From an uncultured SAR116 cluster alpha proteobacterium (GTDB taxonomy: Bacteria; Pseudomonadota; Alphaproteobacteria; Puniceispirillales; Marisalimonadaceae): a stretch of 64,000 bases of DNA. The notes under the pieces were generated by a model. That model saw only the letters and a program-made list of their open reading frames with translations. It did not search any database and was not told the origin of the DNA. The stretch spans positions 1 to 64,000 of the forward strand of contig CACEFQ010000003.1 in assembly GCA_902558885.1 (NCBI GenBank). The letters run 5' to 3'. The first letter of the stretch is position 1; each line of letters begins with the position of its first letter. Positions 47,432-57,796 of this stretch are shown here, piece by piece. The translations under genes were made by a program, and so were the position numbers.

Positions 47432-48598
47432 CTAATAAGATTTTGGTAGTCCAAGAACACGTTCAGAGATATAATTTAAGATCATTTGAGCGCTAACAGG
47501 AGCCAATTTGGGGATCAAAGATTCTCTCAATAACCTCTCAACATGATATTCTTTAGCATATCCCATACCACCCAAAGTTACGACTGCTTGCATGGCTGCT
47601 TTAAAGCCAGCTTCAGCTGCAAAATATTTAGCTGCGTTAGCCATTCCTCCTGCGTTTTCACCTTTATCGTATTGATAAGCTGCTTTTGCAATTAGTAGTT
47701 CCGCAGCTTCTAATTCAATCCAATTTTCTGCTAATGGATGTTGTATACTTTGATTTTTCCCAATAGGTCTATTAAAAACTACTCTGTCATTTGCGTACTT
47801 AACTGCTCTTGACAATGCATTTTTACCTATTCCTAGAGCTTCTGCGGCAATAAGAATTCTCTCAGGGTTAAGGCTGTCTAGAATATATTTAAATCCCTTA
47901 CCTTCTTCACCAATTCTGTCAAATTCAGGTACTTCAAGATTATCTATAAATATTTGGTTGCTATCAACTGCTGCTCTGCCCATTTTGGAGATTTCTCTTA
48001 CTTCTATTTTTTCCCTATCTAAATTTGTATAAAACAAAGTTAAACCGTCTGTATTTTTTTTACATTCTTCAATGGGACTTGTTCGGGCTAATAAAAGTAT
48101 TTTGTCAGCTATTTTAGCAGTAGATGTCCAAATTTTCTGACCATTAACTAAATATCCATTGTTTATTTTTTTTGCAAATGTTTTTAATCTGCCAGTATCT
48201 AAGCCTGTATCTGGTTCAGTAACCCCAAAGCAAGTTTTTTCTTTTCCTAAAATCAATGGTGGTAACCACTTATCTTTTTGCTCTTTATTTCCATATACTA
48301 CAATTGGGTGTGGTCCAAAAATATTAATATGTATTGAAGATGCGGCAGCCATGCCGCCACCTGTTTCTGAAATTTTTTGCATAAAAATTGATGCCTCACT
48401 CACACCTAAATCACTACCTCCAAACTCTTTAGGCATACAAATGCCTAACCAACCTCCATTTGCTACCTCTTCGTAAAACTTTTGGGGGAATTGACTTTCT
48501 TTATCGCATTGAAGCCAATACTCATCATTGTAGTTTTTCATAATATTATTCACTGAATCAATAATAGATAACTGAGTTTGATTTAGATTGAATTCCAT
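47432..48598 (-). CDS. Acyl-CoA dehydrogenase
   Basis: CFGVTEPDTGLDTGRLKTFA, GQKIWTSTAKIADKILLLART, GGMGYAKEYHVERLLRES. Confidence 0.92.
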   Translation of the reverse strand: MEFNLNQTQLSIIDSVNNIMKNYNDEYWLQCDKESQFPQKFYEEVANGGWLGICMPKEFGGSDLGVSEASIFMQKISETGGGMAAASSIHINIFGPHPIVVYGNKEQKDKWLPPLILGKEKTCFGVTEPDTGLDTGRLKTFAKKINNGYLVNGQKIWTSTAKIADKILLLARTSPIEECKKNTDGLTLFYTNLDREKIEVREISKMGRAAVDSNQIFIDNLEVPEFDRIGEEGKGFKYILDSLNPERILIAAEALGIGKNALSRAVKYANDRVVFNRPIGKNQSIQHPLAENWIELEAAELLIAKAAYQYDKGENAGGMANAAKYFAAEAGFKAAMQAVVTLGGMGYAKEYHVERLLRESLIPKLAPVSAQMILNYISERVLGLPKSY

Positions 48599-48602
48599 AA
48601 AC

Positions 48603-49199
48603 TTATCTTGCTAAATTATGATAATTATTATTTGGTTCCATTTCGGTTGCCGAAGCTAGTCTGTTGGTCATATTAAACAAACCAACAATTGCACTAATGT
48701 CCCAAATATCTCTATCTGTATATCCAACATCCCTTAATTTTTTTCTATCATTTTCAACAATTTCGGATGGGTCTTTTGTTAATTTTTTTGTAAAGTTAAG
48801 TAATTCCTCTTGTCTTTTTGGCAATTCTGCAGACCTGAAGTTTGCAGCTATTCGTTCTCCTAATTGAGGGTCATTTGATAATTCTCTAACTGCAGATCCA
48901 TGAGCTACTAAACAATAAAAGCAATGATTTTCTGAAGAAACCGTAACGGCAATCATTTCTCTTTCCAATTTTGTTAAACCAGACTCACCTAACATCAAAG
49001 CATTATATAATTTAGTAAAACCTTCAAATTGTTTTGGAAATTTTGCAAAAGCAGCAAGAACATTTGGAATAAAGCCTAATTTTTGTTGAACAATTTCTAA
49101 GTAGTTCTTTACTTGATCTTCTCCATCTTTAGTGCCTTCGTAATCTAGATCTAATTTAGTTAAATTACCCTTTTGGCCTTGTTTTGTAATCGTTGCCAT
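48603..49199 (-). CDS. Carboxymuconolactone decarboxylase/AhpD-like peroxidase-related protein
   Basis: VSSENHCFYCLVAHGSAVRELS CxxC motif. Confidence 0.88.
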   Translation of the reverse strand: MATITKQGQKGNLTKLDLDYEGTKDGEDQVKNYLEIVQQKLGFIPNVLAAFAKFPKQFEGFTKLYNALMLGESGLTKLEREMIAVTVSSENHCFYCLVAHGSAVRELSNDPQLGERIAANFRSAELPKRQEELLNFTKKLTKDPSEIVENDRKKLRDVGYTDRDIWDISAIVGLFNMTNRLASATEMEPNNNYHNLAR

Positions 49200-49997
49200 T
49201 TACTTCTCCATTAACCAATTTGGTTTTCTCTTCTCAAAAAAAGCATTAATTCCTTCTATTGCCTCAGGATTTTCCCATACATCTGCGAGAGCTTCAACTG
49301 TAAATCGAATTGTATTTTCATCTATTTTTGCAGATAAATTTCTTACTAGTTTTTTTGAAGCAGATAACGCAGCAGGCGCATTTTTTAAAAAGGGTAAAAT
49401 TTCGTTTGTTATAGTGTCATCTATTTTATCACTCGTAGTAAATGACTTTATCAAACCAATTTTTTGTCCTTCTTGAGGAGAAAATGTGCGGGCACTGGTA
49501 AAGATGTCTATGGCATTGCTCGATCCAACTTTCAAAACCACATATGGACTGATTGTTGCTGGAATTAAGCCAAGCTTTGCTTCTGTAAGTGCTAATTTTA
49601 TATTATCTAAAGATACTGCTATATCACATACAGATATAATTCCAATGCCGCCCCCAAAAGCATTTCCTTCAACTTTTGCAATTAAAGGTTTTGGAAAACT
49701 ATACATTTTAAAAAGAAGCATTGCTAATTTTTTTGCTTCTTTAATTCTAGTTGATCTATCAGAAAAAATTTGTTTTTTCATCCAATCTAAATCTCCTCCA
49801 GCACAAAAAGATTTTCCATTGGCTGACAAAATTAACACTCGAGTATCTTCATCTTTTGATAGATTTTCAAAAGCATCACTTAATTCTTCAATCATTATTG
49901 GTGATAAAGTATTATGTTTATCAGGTTGATTTAAAATAATGTGAGATACTCCGCCCTTATTCTGTAATATTATCGAATTTTTTTTAATTTCAGTCAT
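49200..49997 (-). CDS. liuC: Enoyl-CoA hydratase family (methylglutaconyl-CoA hydratase-like)
   Basis: SANGKSFCAGGDLDWMKKQ, AKVEGNAFGGGIGIISVCDIAVS; leucine operon context. Confidence 0.85.
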   Translation of the reverse strand: MTEIKKNSIILQNKGGVSHIILNQPDKHNTLSPIMIEELSDAFENLSKDEDTRVLILSANGKSFCAGGDLDWMKKQIFSDRSTRIKEAKKLAMLLFKMYSFPKPLIAKVEGNAFGGGIGIISVCDIAVSLDNIKLALTEAKLGLIPATISPYVVLKVGSSNAIDIFTSARTFSPQEGQKIGLIKSFTTSDKIDDTITNEILPFLKNAPAALSASKKLVRNLSAKIDENTIRFTVEALADVWENPEAIEGINAFFEKRKPNWLMEK

Positions 49998-50001
49998 GGT
50001 T

Positions 50002-50856
50002 TCAGTTTAAGATTAATTTCTGAGCAATTACACTACATTCTTTTAATTTATCTCTATCAAGGTTCGTTTCGTAACCTTTAGATAATAGTAATTTGTTAAC
50101 TTTTTCAGTTGCTACATTTCCTTTTGCTCCTGGTGAATATGGACAGCCACCTAATCCCCCTACGGATGCGTCAAACGTCTTTATACCATTTTCTAAGCAG
50201 ACATTAATGTTATCAAGCGCATTTTGATAAGTATCATGAAAATGGCCAGCTAATTTATCTGCTGATAAATATTTTAAGCATTCTTTTACTACCTCTAGTG
50301 TTTGTTCTGGTGTTCCTTTGCCGGTCGTATCACCAAGTGAAATTTCGTAGCACCCCATTTTAAACAAATCTTTTGCAATTTGACCTACTATTTTAGGATT
50401 GACAAAATTCTCATAAGGGCAGTGAGTTGCGCAACTAATGTAACCTCTTACAGGTATATTTAATTTTGAAGCTTTTTCAGTTATTGGAATAAATCGTTTA
50501 AGACTAGTTTCAATGTCGCAGTTAGTGTTTTTTTTGCAAAATGTCTCAGATGCTGCCGTAAAAATTGCTACTTCATCGACATTAGCATTTAAGGCGTCAT
50601 TAAAACCTCTTTCATTGGGTGTTAATGCAGTGTATTTAGTGTTTTTATTTCTATTAATTCTACTAAAAACTTCTGCTGCATCAGCCAGTTGAGGGACCCA
50701 TTTGTGACTCACAAAACTAGATGTCTCTATCTTTTTAAAACCACATTGAGTCAGTTGGTCAATTAAAAAAACTTTTTCATCAGTTGAAATAAATTTTTTC
50801 TCGTTTTGAAGCCCGTCTCTTGGGCTCATTTCAAAAATATTTACTAAATTCCTCAA
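50002..50856 (-). CDS. liuE: Hydroxymethylglutaryl-CoA lyase
   Basis: EMSPRDGLQNEKKF, SLGDTTGKGTPEQ, FDASVGGLGGCPYSPGAKGNVATE. Confidence 0.95.
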   Translation of the reverse strand: MRNLVNIFEMSPRDGLQNEKKFISTDEKVFLIDQLTQCGFKKIETSSFVSHKWVPQLADAAEVFSRINRNKNTKYTALTPNERGFNDALNANVDEVAIFTAASETFCKKNTNCDIETSLKRFIPITEKASKLNIPVRGYISCATHCPYENFVNPKIVGQIAKDLFKMGCYEISLGDTTGKGTPEQTLEVVKECLKYLSADKLAGHFHDTYQNALDNINVCLENGIKTFDASVGGLGGCPYSPGAKGNVATEKVNKLLLSKGYETNLDRDKLKECSVIAQKLILN

Positions 50857-50867
50857 ATAAGCACCTA

Positions 50868-52874
50868 TTATTTTATTTTTTCTAAATTTAAGAGTTTGGA
50901 ATTTTCAGTGACCTGTTCACCATTTTTACAAAAAATCTCTTTAATGATTCCGTCTCGTGGGGCAATTAGGGAATATTCCATTTTCATAGCTTCTAATTTC
51001 AATAATACATCGCCCTTTTTAACCCTGTTTTTTATTTTTAAATTATTAATTTTTATTATTCCATGCATAGGAGCAAAAACACTATCTTCAAATTTACTCT
51101 GTTCAACTGAATCTTGAGTTAAAGAATTCTTTAAGACAGCATCAAATGTATTTTCATCACTAAAAATGGTAAAATTTTTATTACCTGATGATTTATCTTT
51201 AAAAACATAAAACTTTACTTCAAAGTTTTTGTTTTTTGTCTTCGCTTTTAAAGTTGAATCGTGAAACGAAACAGAAGAGAAATAAAAATCTTGATTATTA
51301 AATGCAACTTCAAAATTCTTATTACTAGTTTTAGTAACGAAAAAAGATGTTACTTTCTGACCTATAGTTATATTTATTGGATAAGTAGTTGGTTTCCAAT
51401 TATACCAATAATTTTGTTGTGAAGGTGTCAGATTATTAAAAATTATTAATGATGCTAAAGCTTTAAGTTGAGGTTCAATATCTTTAACCATAAATTGTTC
51501 AATGTTGTTTTCTACAAACTTTGTGTAAATATCTCCTTCTCTAAAGTGATTATTTTTTAATAATTTTTCTAATAAGTTTAAATTAGTTGTTATACCTGCA
51601 ACTTCTATGTCAAATAAACAATTTCTGAGATGATTTATTGCCTCCTTTCTGTTTTTGCCATGTGAAATTATTTTTGCAATCATTGGATCATAATAAGGGC
51701 TTATAAAATCTCCTTTTTTATTGCCTGTATCTATAATGCAATTGGGATGATCAGAAATTTTAGGAAATTTTAAATGTTGAAGATGACCACTTTGTGGAAG
51801 AAAGTTTTTATTTATATCTTCAGCATAGAGTCTGGCTTCTACAGACCAGCCATTTAAATATATTTCATTTTGTGACTTAGGAAGTTTTAGACCATTAGCT
51901 ATATGTAATTGCCATTCAATTAGATTAGTTGATGTAATTTTCTCTGTTACTGGATGTTCTACTTGAATTCTTGTATTCATTTCCATGAAGTAAATTTTAT
52001 TTTTATTTAGGCCATCAGTGATGTCTGCAATAAATTCTATTGTACCAGCTCCTTGATAGTCTATAGACTTCAATGCGTTTACAGCTAAGTTACCTAAAAA
52101 TTTGCGAATATCCTCACTGAGTTTTGGTGAAGGTGCTTCTTCAATAATTTTCTGTTGTCTTCTTTGTAACGTACAATCTCTGTCAAAAAGATGTACAACA
52201 TTTCCATGTTGATCAGAAAAAACTTGCACTTCAATATGACGAGCTTTAGGTATATATTTTTCAATCAAAATATTTTTATCATTAAAGTTTGTTTTAGCTT
52301 CGCTTGTAGCCTCCTCTAAAGCAGAAAAAAAACTCTCTTTATTTTGTACAACTCTCATGCCTCTTCCGCCTCCACCAGATCTTGCTTTGATTAGAACTGG
52401 GTAACCAATTTCATTGGCGTTTTTTCTAAGGAAATTCTTATCTTGATTGTTACCATGGTACCCTGGGATAACTGGGACGCCGGCTTTTTCCATTATAAGC
52501 TTTGCTTTATCTTTTTCTCCCATGTTTTTAATAATTGTACTTTTAGGACCTATAAAAATCAGTTTATTTTTTTCAACCATTTTAACAAATTCTGCGTTTT
52601 CAGATAACAATCCATATCCTGGGTGAATTGCGTTAGCTTTATATTTTTTGCATATATTAATTATTGCTGACCCATTCATGTATGTTTCTGAAACTAGAGA
52701 CCCAGGAATATTTACTGCTTCGTCAGCTAGTTGGACATGTAAGCTGTTAGCATCTTCATTTGAATATATAGCAACTGTTGGTATGTTAAGATTTTTTGCA
52801 CATTTTATTATCTTACATGCAATTTCGCCACGATTTGCAATTAATAATTTTTTTATCTTTTTTTTAAGCATCAT
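50868..52874 (-). CDS. liuD: 3-methylcrotonyl-CoA carboxylase alpha (biotin) subunit
   Basis: Biotin carboxylase RGEIACKIIKCAK, HPGYGLLSENAEF; biotin site LKLEAMKMEY. Confidence 0.93.
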   Translation of the reverse strand: MMLKKKIKKLLIANRGEIACKIIKCAKNLNIPTVAIYSNEDANSLHVQLADEAVNIPGSLVSETYMNGSAIINICKKYKANAIHPGYGLLSENAEFVKMVEKNKLIFIGPKSTIIKNMGEKDKAKLIMEKAGVPVIPGYHGNNQDKNFLRKNANEIGYPVLIKARSGGGGRGMRVVQNKESFFSALEEATSEAKTNFNDKNILIEKYIPKARHIEVQVFSDQHGNVVHLFDRDCTLQRRQQKIIEEAPSPKLSEDIRKFLGNLAVNALKSIDYQGAGTIEFIADITDGLNKNKIYFMEMNTRIQVEHPVTEKITSTNLIEWQLHIANGLKLPKSQNEIYLNGWSVEARLYAEDINKNFLPQSGHLQHLKFPKISDHPNCIIDTGNKKGDFISPYYDPMIAKIISHGKNRKEAINHLRNCLFDIEVAGITTNLNLLEKLLKNNHFREGDIYTKFVENNIEQFMVKDIEPQLKALASLIIFNNLTPSQQNYWYNWKPTTYPINITIGQKVTSFFVTKTSNKNFEVAFNNQDFYFSSVSFHDSTLKAKTKNKNFEVKFYVFKDKSSGNKNFTIFSDENTFDAVLKNSLTQDSVEQSKFEDSVFAPMHGIIKINNLKIKNRVKKGDVLLKLEAMKMEYSLIAPRDGIIKEIFCKNGEQVTENSKLLNLEKIK

Positions 52875-52882
52875 CGTATTGG

Positions 52883-54490
52883 TTACATTCTAAAAATACC
52901 AAAATTAGTATCTTCGATTTCTTTATTTAAAGTGATTTTTAGACTGGCAGATAATATATCTCTTGATTTTTTTGGATCTATTATTCCATCATCCCATAAT
53001 CTAGCAGAGGCATATAGAGGGTGAGATTGATTTTTAAATTGTTCTAAAATGGGTTTTTTAAATGTGCTTTCAATATTTTTATTCCATTTTCCTTTTTCTT
53101 TGAGAATATTTCTTTTTTTCAGAGAGGCTAGAACACTTGCAGCTTGTTCTCCTCCCATCACAGAAATTCTTGAGCAAGGCCAAGTCCATAGAAATCTTGG
53201 AGCAAAGGCTCTTCCACACATTCCATAGTTACCAGCACCAAAACTTCCACCAATTAACAATGTTATTTTTGGTACTTTTGTTGTTGCTACAGCGTTTACA
53301 AGTTTAGCACCATTTTTTGCTATTCCACCATGTTCAGCTTTTTCGCCTACCATAAAACCAGTGATATTTTGTAAAAAAATTAAAGGTATTTTTCTTTGAC
53401 TACATAGTTCTATAAAGTGAGTGCCTTTCAATGAACTATCTGAAAATAAAACTCCATTATTCGCTATAATTCCGCATAAATCACCTTTTAATTTTGCAAA
53501 TCCAGTAACTAAAGTTGTGCCAAAATTTTTCTTAAATTCGTCAAAATTAGATCCGTCAACTATCCTCATAATTATTTCTCTGACGTCAAATGTTTCTTTT
53601 GGATCCGCTGGAACTATGCCAGTTAGTTCGTTCTGGTTAAATAATGGTTCTTCAAAAGAGGGAATGTTTCTAGAGATTTTATTGTTTGAATTTAAATTTT
53701 TAATACACTGTCTAGCTAAAGTAAGGGCATGCTCGTCATTTTCAGCAAGATAGTCAGCAACACCAGATATTTTTGTGTGAACTTCTCCTCCGCCAAGACT
53801 TTCAGAGTCAGTAATTTCTCCAGTTGCAGCTTGTACTAAAGGTGGTCCAGCTAAAAATATTGTACCTTGATTTTTTACAATTATAGTTTCATCAGACATC
53901 GCAGGAACATACGCACCACCTGCTGTACAACTTCCTAGAACAACTGCTATTTGAGGTATTTTTTTAGATGACATGTTTGCTTGATTAAAAAAAATTCTTC
54001 CAAAATGTTCCTTGTCAGCAAAAACTTCATCTTGATTTGGTAAATTTGCCCCTCCAGAATCTACCAAATAAATACAAGGCAAATTGTTTTCAAGAGCAAT
54101 TTCTTGTGCTCGTAAATGTTTCTTTACTGTTATTGGATAATATGTACCTCCTTTAACAGTTGAATCATTACAAATGACCATAACATCACGGTTATGAACT
54201 TTCCCAACTCCTGTTATTATTCCTCCTGAAGGACACTCATTATTGTACATGTTATATCCTGCAGTTAATCCTACCTCTAAAAAAGCACTTCCAGGATCTA
54301 AAAGCTTAGATACCCTATGCCTTGGTAGCATTTTTCCACGTTTTTGATGACGGTCATTTAATTCTTTACCACCACCATTCATGGCAATTTCAACTGCTTC
54401 ATGTGTAAGTTTATAATCAACAGAAAGTTGTTTCTGGTTTTTAATAAACTTTATATCTTTAGAGTCCACTTTTGATTTTAATACCGTCAT
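52883..54490 (-). CDS. liuB: 3-methylcrotonyl-CoA carboxylase beta subunit
   Basis: Carboxyltransferase motifs [51 protein letters not shown]. Confidence 0.95.
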   Translation of the reverse strand: MTVLKSKVDSKDIKFIKNQKQLSVDYKLTHEAVEIAMNGGGKELNDRHQKRGKMLPRHRVSKLLDPGSAFLEVGLTAGYNMYNNECPSGGIITGVGKVHNRDVMVICNDSTVKGGTYYPITVKKHLRAQEIALENNLPCIYLVDSGGANLPNQDEVFADKEHFGRIFFNQANMSSKKIPQIAVVLGSCTAGGAYVPAMSDETIIVKNQGTIFLAGPPLVQAATGEITDSESLGGGEVHTKISGVADYLAENDEHALTLARQCIKNLNSNNKISRNIPSFEEPLFNQNELTGIVPADPKETFDVREIIMRIVDGSNFDEFKKNFGTTLVTGFAKLKGDLCGIIANNGVLFSDSSLKGTHFIELCSQRKIPLIFLQNITGFMVGEKAEHGGIAKNGAKLVNAVATTKVPKITLLIGGSFGAGNYGMCGRAFAPRFLWTWPCSRISVMGGEQAASVLASLKKRNILKEKGKWNKNIESTFKKPILEQFKNQSHPLYASARLWDDGIIDPKKSRDILSASLKITLNKEIEDTNFGIFRM

Positions 54491-55656
54491 TGTGATGTTT
54501 CCAAGAACAGCTCTCTACCAATTAACATTCTTCTTATTTCAGAAGTACCAGCTCCAATTTCATATAACTTTGCATCTCTAAGAAGTCTGGCTACAGGAAA
54601 ATCATTAGTGTATCCATTACCACCTAACGCTTGTATTGCTTCTAAAGATAATTGAGTTGCTTTTTCTGCAGCATATAAAATACAACCAGCAGCATCTTTC
54701 CTAGTTGTTTCCCCTCTGTCACAAGCTTTTGCTACTTCGTATACATAGGACCTACATGCATTCATAGTGGTATACATATCGGCTATTTTACCTTGCATGA
54801 TTTGAAATTCACCAATTGATTTTCCAAATTGTTTTCTTTGATGAATGTAAGGAACTACGGTATCCATTGCGGCTGCCATTATACCCAAAGGACCTGCGGC
54901 AAGAACAACCCTCTCATAGTCCAGGCCACTCATTAAAATAGAAGCTCCTTTCCCCTCTTCACCCAAAATATTTTCTTCTGGGACAGGACAATTTTCAAAA
55001 ATAAGCTCTGCCGTATTTGATCCCCTCATCCCTAATTTATCTATTTTTTTACCAGTAGAAAATCCTGTCATTGTTTTTTCAATTATGAATGCTGTGATAC
55101 CCTTTGATCCGCCCTTAGGGTCAGTTTTAGCATATACAATTAAGGTATCAGCATCGGGTCCATTAGTAATCCACATTTTTGATCCATTTAATAAATAAGT
55201 ATTATTTCCTAGTTTTTCAGCATGGAGTGTCATAGATACAACATCTGACCCGGATCCTGTTTCACTCATTGCAAGAGCACCAACTTTTTCACCCTTACAT
55301 AAGCTTGGCAAATATTTTTCTTTTTGTTCTTCGCTACCATTCCTATTTATTTGGTTAACACATAAATTAGAAAAGGCTCCATAAGACAGGCCAACTGAAG
55401 CACTTGCTCTACTTATTTCTTCCATAGCTATACAGTGAGCTAAGTAACTCATTTCACTTCCACCATATTTTGTATCAGCAGTGATGCCTAGAAGTCCTAA
55501 TTCACCAAGTTTCTTCCATAGTTGATTTGGAAAGGAGTTTTCTTTATCTATTTTATCAGCAAGAGGAGCTACTTCTTTTTGTGCAAATTTAAAAACTGCT
55601 TCTCTTAAAGCTTCATTATCTTCGCCGATTGAAAAATTCATTGAATGAAAAAACAT
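54487..55656 (-). CDS. liuA: Isovaleryl-CoA dehydrogenase
   Basis: [86 protein letters not shown]. Confidence 0.95.
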   Translation of the reverse strand: MFFHSMNFSIGEDNEALREAVFKFAQKEVAPLADKIDKENSFPNQLWKKLGELGLLGITADTKYGGSEMSYLAHCIAMEEISRASASVGLSYGAFSNLCVNQINRNGSEEQKEKYLPSLCKGEKVGALAMSETGSGSDVVSMTLHAEKLGNNTYLLNGSKMWITNGPDADTLIVYAKTDPKGGSKGITAFIIEKTMTGFSTGKKIDKLGMRGSNTAELIFENCPVPEENILGEEGKGASILMSGLDYERVVLAAGPLGIMAAAMDTVVPYIHQRKQFGKSIGEFQIMQGKIADMYTTMNACRSYVYEVAKACDRGETTRKDAAGCILYAAEKATQLSLEAIQALGGNGYTNDFPVARLLRDAKLYEIGAGTSEIRRMLIGRELFLETSQ

Positions 55657-55677
55657 ATAATTTTAGACCCTATAAAT

Positions 55678-56133
55678 TTATAAAACTTGATTTAAAGCTC
55701 TTTGTTTTGCTAGAGCGCTTTCTTTCCCAGACACATAAAGTAATCCATTCATTCGCCTCATTAAATTAGCTTCAAAGTCGTCAACTATACCATCTGAAAG
55801 AATTACTCCCCACATCATTTCAATAACATCAATTCTTTCTTCGTGATTCATTTCATTTAAAATAATTTTTATTTGAGAAAAAATTTCTATTCTCTCATCA
55901 CTTTTTTCTAGAGCTTCAAGTAAATTTTTTTCAGCTTGGTCTGGAGTAAAATTAAATTTATTAATTAATAATTTCTTTATATATTCAAGCTCAATTTTAC
56001 CAGTATCTCCATCAATTTGGCATGCTTCTAATAGCAATATTATAACTGCTTGTATATCTTCTCCTTCATATTCATCTTCATTTTTATCATTTGATGTAAT
56101 ATTTTGAAAAGCAGTTTTGAGATTTGAGAACAT
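55678..56133 (-). CDS. TerB-like helical protein
   Basis: ACQIDGDTGKIELEYIKKLL, MMWGVILSDGIVDDFEANLMRRMNGLLYV. Confidence 0.7.
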   Translation of the reverse strand: MFSNLKTAFQNITSNDKNEDEYEGEDIQAVIILLLEACQIDGDTGKIELEYIKKLLINKFNFTPDQAEKNLLEALEKSDERIEIFSQIKIILNEMNHEERIDVIEMMWGVILSDGIVDDFEANLMRRMNGLLYVSGKESALAKQRALNQVL

Positions 56134-56331
56134 TTTTGACCTATTAATGTGAAGTAACGTTTTATTTGTTTCTTAATTTCTAAGATGAATAAAATATAAA
56201 TTTTTTCAAGTTTAAAATAGACATTATGTACTCCTTTCCTCTTTTTGTTTTTTGTGTAAATGTTATTTATTAAAAATTGTTAAAAGTATAAAATTCTATA
56301 AGGGGGCAATCCTAAGAGGGTTGAAAGAATC

Positions 56332-57753
56332 ATGGCTAGTGACGTATTTCTAAATTCTATTGAGATTAATTTTAAAAAAGCAACTCAATATATTCAAAAA
56401 ATTTATGGAAGTGAAACATTCTCAGAAGAATTATCAAATCAAATTATGATGGCAAATGCCACATATGTAGTTCGATTTGGAGTTAGACTTAGGGGTACAG
56501 TATTTACATTTGTTGGTTATCGTTCAGTTCACTCTGATCATTTTGAACCAGTTAAAGGTGGTATAAGATATGATCTAGCTGTAGACCAGGCAGAGGTAGA
56601 AGCTTTAGCTGCATTAATGACATATAAATGTGCTTTGGTAGAGGTTCCCTTTGGTGGATCAAAAGGAGGACTTTTAATTGACATAAAAAAGTGGAAACCA
56701 GAAGAACTAGAAAGAATTACAAGACGTTTTACTCAAGAATTAGCCAAAAGAGATTTAATACATCCATCTCAAAATGTTCCAGCCCCAGATGTTGGAACTG
56801 GAGAACGTGAAATGGCATGGATGGCTGATGAATATCGTCGACTAAATCCAACTGACCTAAATGCTTGGGCTTGTGTTACTGGAAAACCCGTAAATAAAGG
56901 AGGAATTTCTGGAAGAACCGAAGCAACTGGAAGAGGTGTTAAACTAGCGCTTAAAGCACTTTTCCAAAATGAAATTGATGTACAAAAAACTGGTTTAACC
57001 CCAGGATTAAAAGGAAAAAAGATAATAGTTCAAGGTCTTGGAAATGTGGGCTATTATGCTGCTTATTTTTTATCTATCGAAGATGGAGCTATAATTACGC
57101 ATGTTATAGAACGTGATGGTTCAGTTGTAGACAAGAATGGTATTGATATATCATCATTAAAAAATCATATAATTGAAAAAGGTACTATAAAAGGTTTCAA
57201 GGGTTTTGTGGAGTCTGGGCCAGAAATTTTGGAAGAAGAAGCAGATATTTTAATTCCTGCAGCAATGGAACTAGTTATAGATGAAAAAAATGCAGACCGA
57301 ATTAAAGCAAAACTCATTGTTGAAGCAGCCAATGGTCCTGTTTCCGCAGCTGCTGACGAAATACTTAACAAAAAAGGTATTGTAATTATACCAGATCTAT
57401 ATGCAAATGCTGGTGGAGTTACAGTAAGTTATTTTGAATGGATTAAGAATTTAAGCAGAATTAGACTAGGAAGATTACAAAAAAGAGCCCAAGAAAATCA
57501 GGTTTCTAATTTAATTCAAGGAATTGAAAATATGACAGGAAAAACTTTTCCAACCGATTTTAAGTTAAAATCTATTAAAGGGTCATCAGAAATAGACTTG
57601 GTTCGTTCTGGTTTAGAAGATACCATGTTGGAAACTTATAAAGTTATTAGTGACGTTTGGAACAAACATAGTGAGATCCCTGATTTAAGAACAGCAGCTA
57701 TGATTGTAGCAGTTAGAAGAATAGCTCAAAGCTACGGGTCACTTGGAATATAA
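56332..57753 (+). CDS. gdhA: Glutamate dehydrogenase (Glu/Leu/Phe/Val family)
   Basis: KGGIRYDLAVDQAEVEALAALMTYKCALVEVPFGGSKGG, PAPDVGTGEREMAWM, VQGLGNVGYYAA. Confidence 0.93.
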   Translation: MASDVFLNSIEINFKKATQYIQKIYGSETFSEELSNQIMMANATYVVRFGVRLRGTVFTFVGYRSVHSDHFEPVKGGIRYDLAVDQAEVEALAALMTYKCALVEVPFGGSKGGLLIDIKKWKPEELERITRRFTQELAKRDLIHPSQNVPAPDVGTGEREMAWMADEYRRLNPTDLNAWACVTGKPVNKGGISGRTEATGRGVKLALKALFQNEIDVQKTGLTPGLKGKKIIVQGLGNVGYYAAYFLSIEDGAIITHVIERDGSVVDKNGIDISSLKNHIIEKGTIKGFKGFVESGPEILEEEADILIPAAMELVIDEKNADRIKAKLIVEAANGPVSAAADEILNKKGIVIIPDLYANAGGVTVSYFEWIKNLSRIRLGRLQKRAQENQVSNLIQGIENMTGKTFPTDFKLKSIKGSSEIDLVRSGLEDTMLETYKVISDVWNKHSEIPDLRTAAMIVAVRRIAQSYGSLGI

Positions 57754-57755
57754 AA

Positions 57756-57776
57756 AAGGGGAGCATAGCTCCCCTT
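57756..57776. terminator. Bidirectional rho-independent terminator between gdhA and amtB
   Basis: AAGGGGAGC-ATA-GCTCCCCTT stem; A-run on one side, T6 shortly after on the other; convergent genes. Confidence 0.85.
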
Positions 57777-57796
57777 CGAATGTTTTTTAGCCTAAT

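Noticed and set aside
48159-48476. 105-aa plus-strand ORF
   Set aside because: Antisense to the acyl-CoA dehydrogenase; no start signal or motif
49486-49929. 147-aa plus-strand ORF
   Set aside because: Antisense to the enoyl-CoA hydratase gene, which has clear motifs
57756-57776. gdhA/amtB hairpin as another binding-protein-type stabiliser
   Set aside because: It has A/T flanks on both sides and separates convergent genes, so a bidirectional terminator is sufficient
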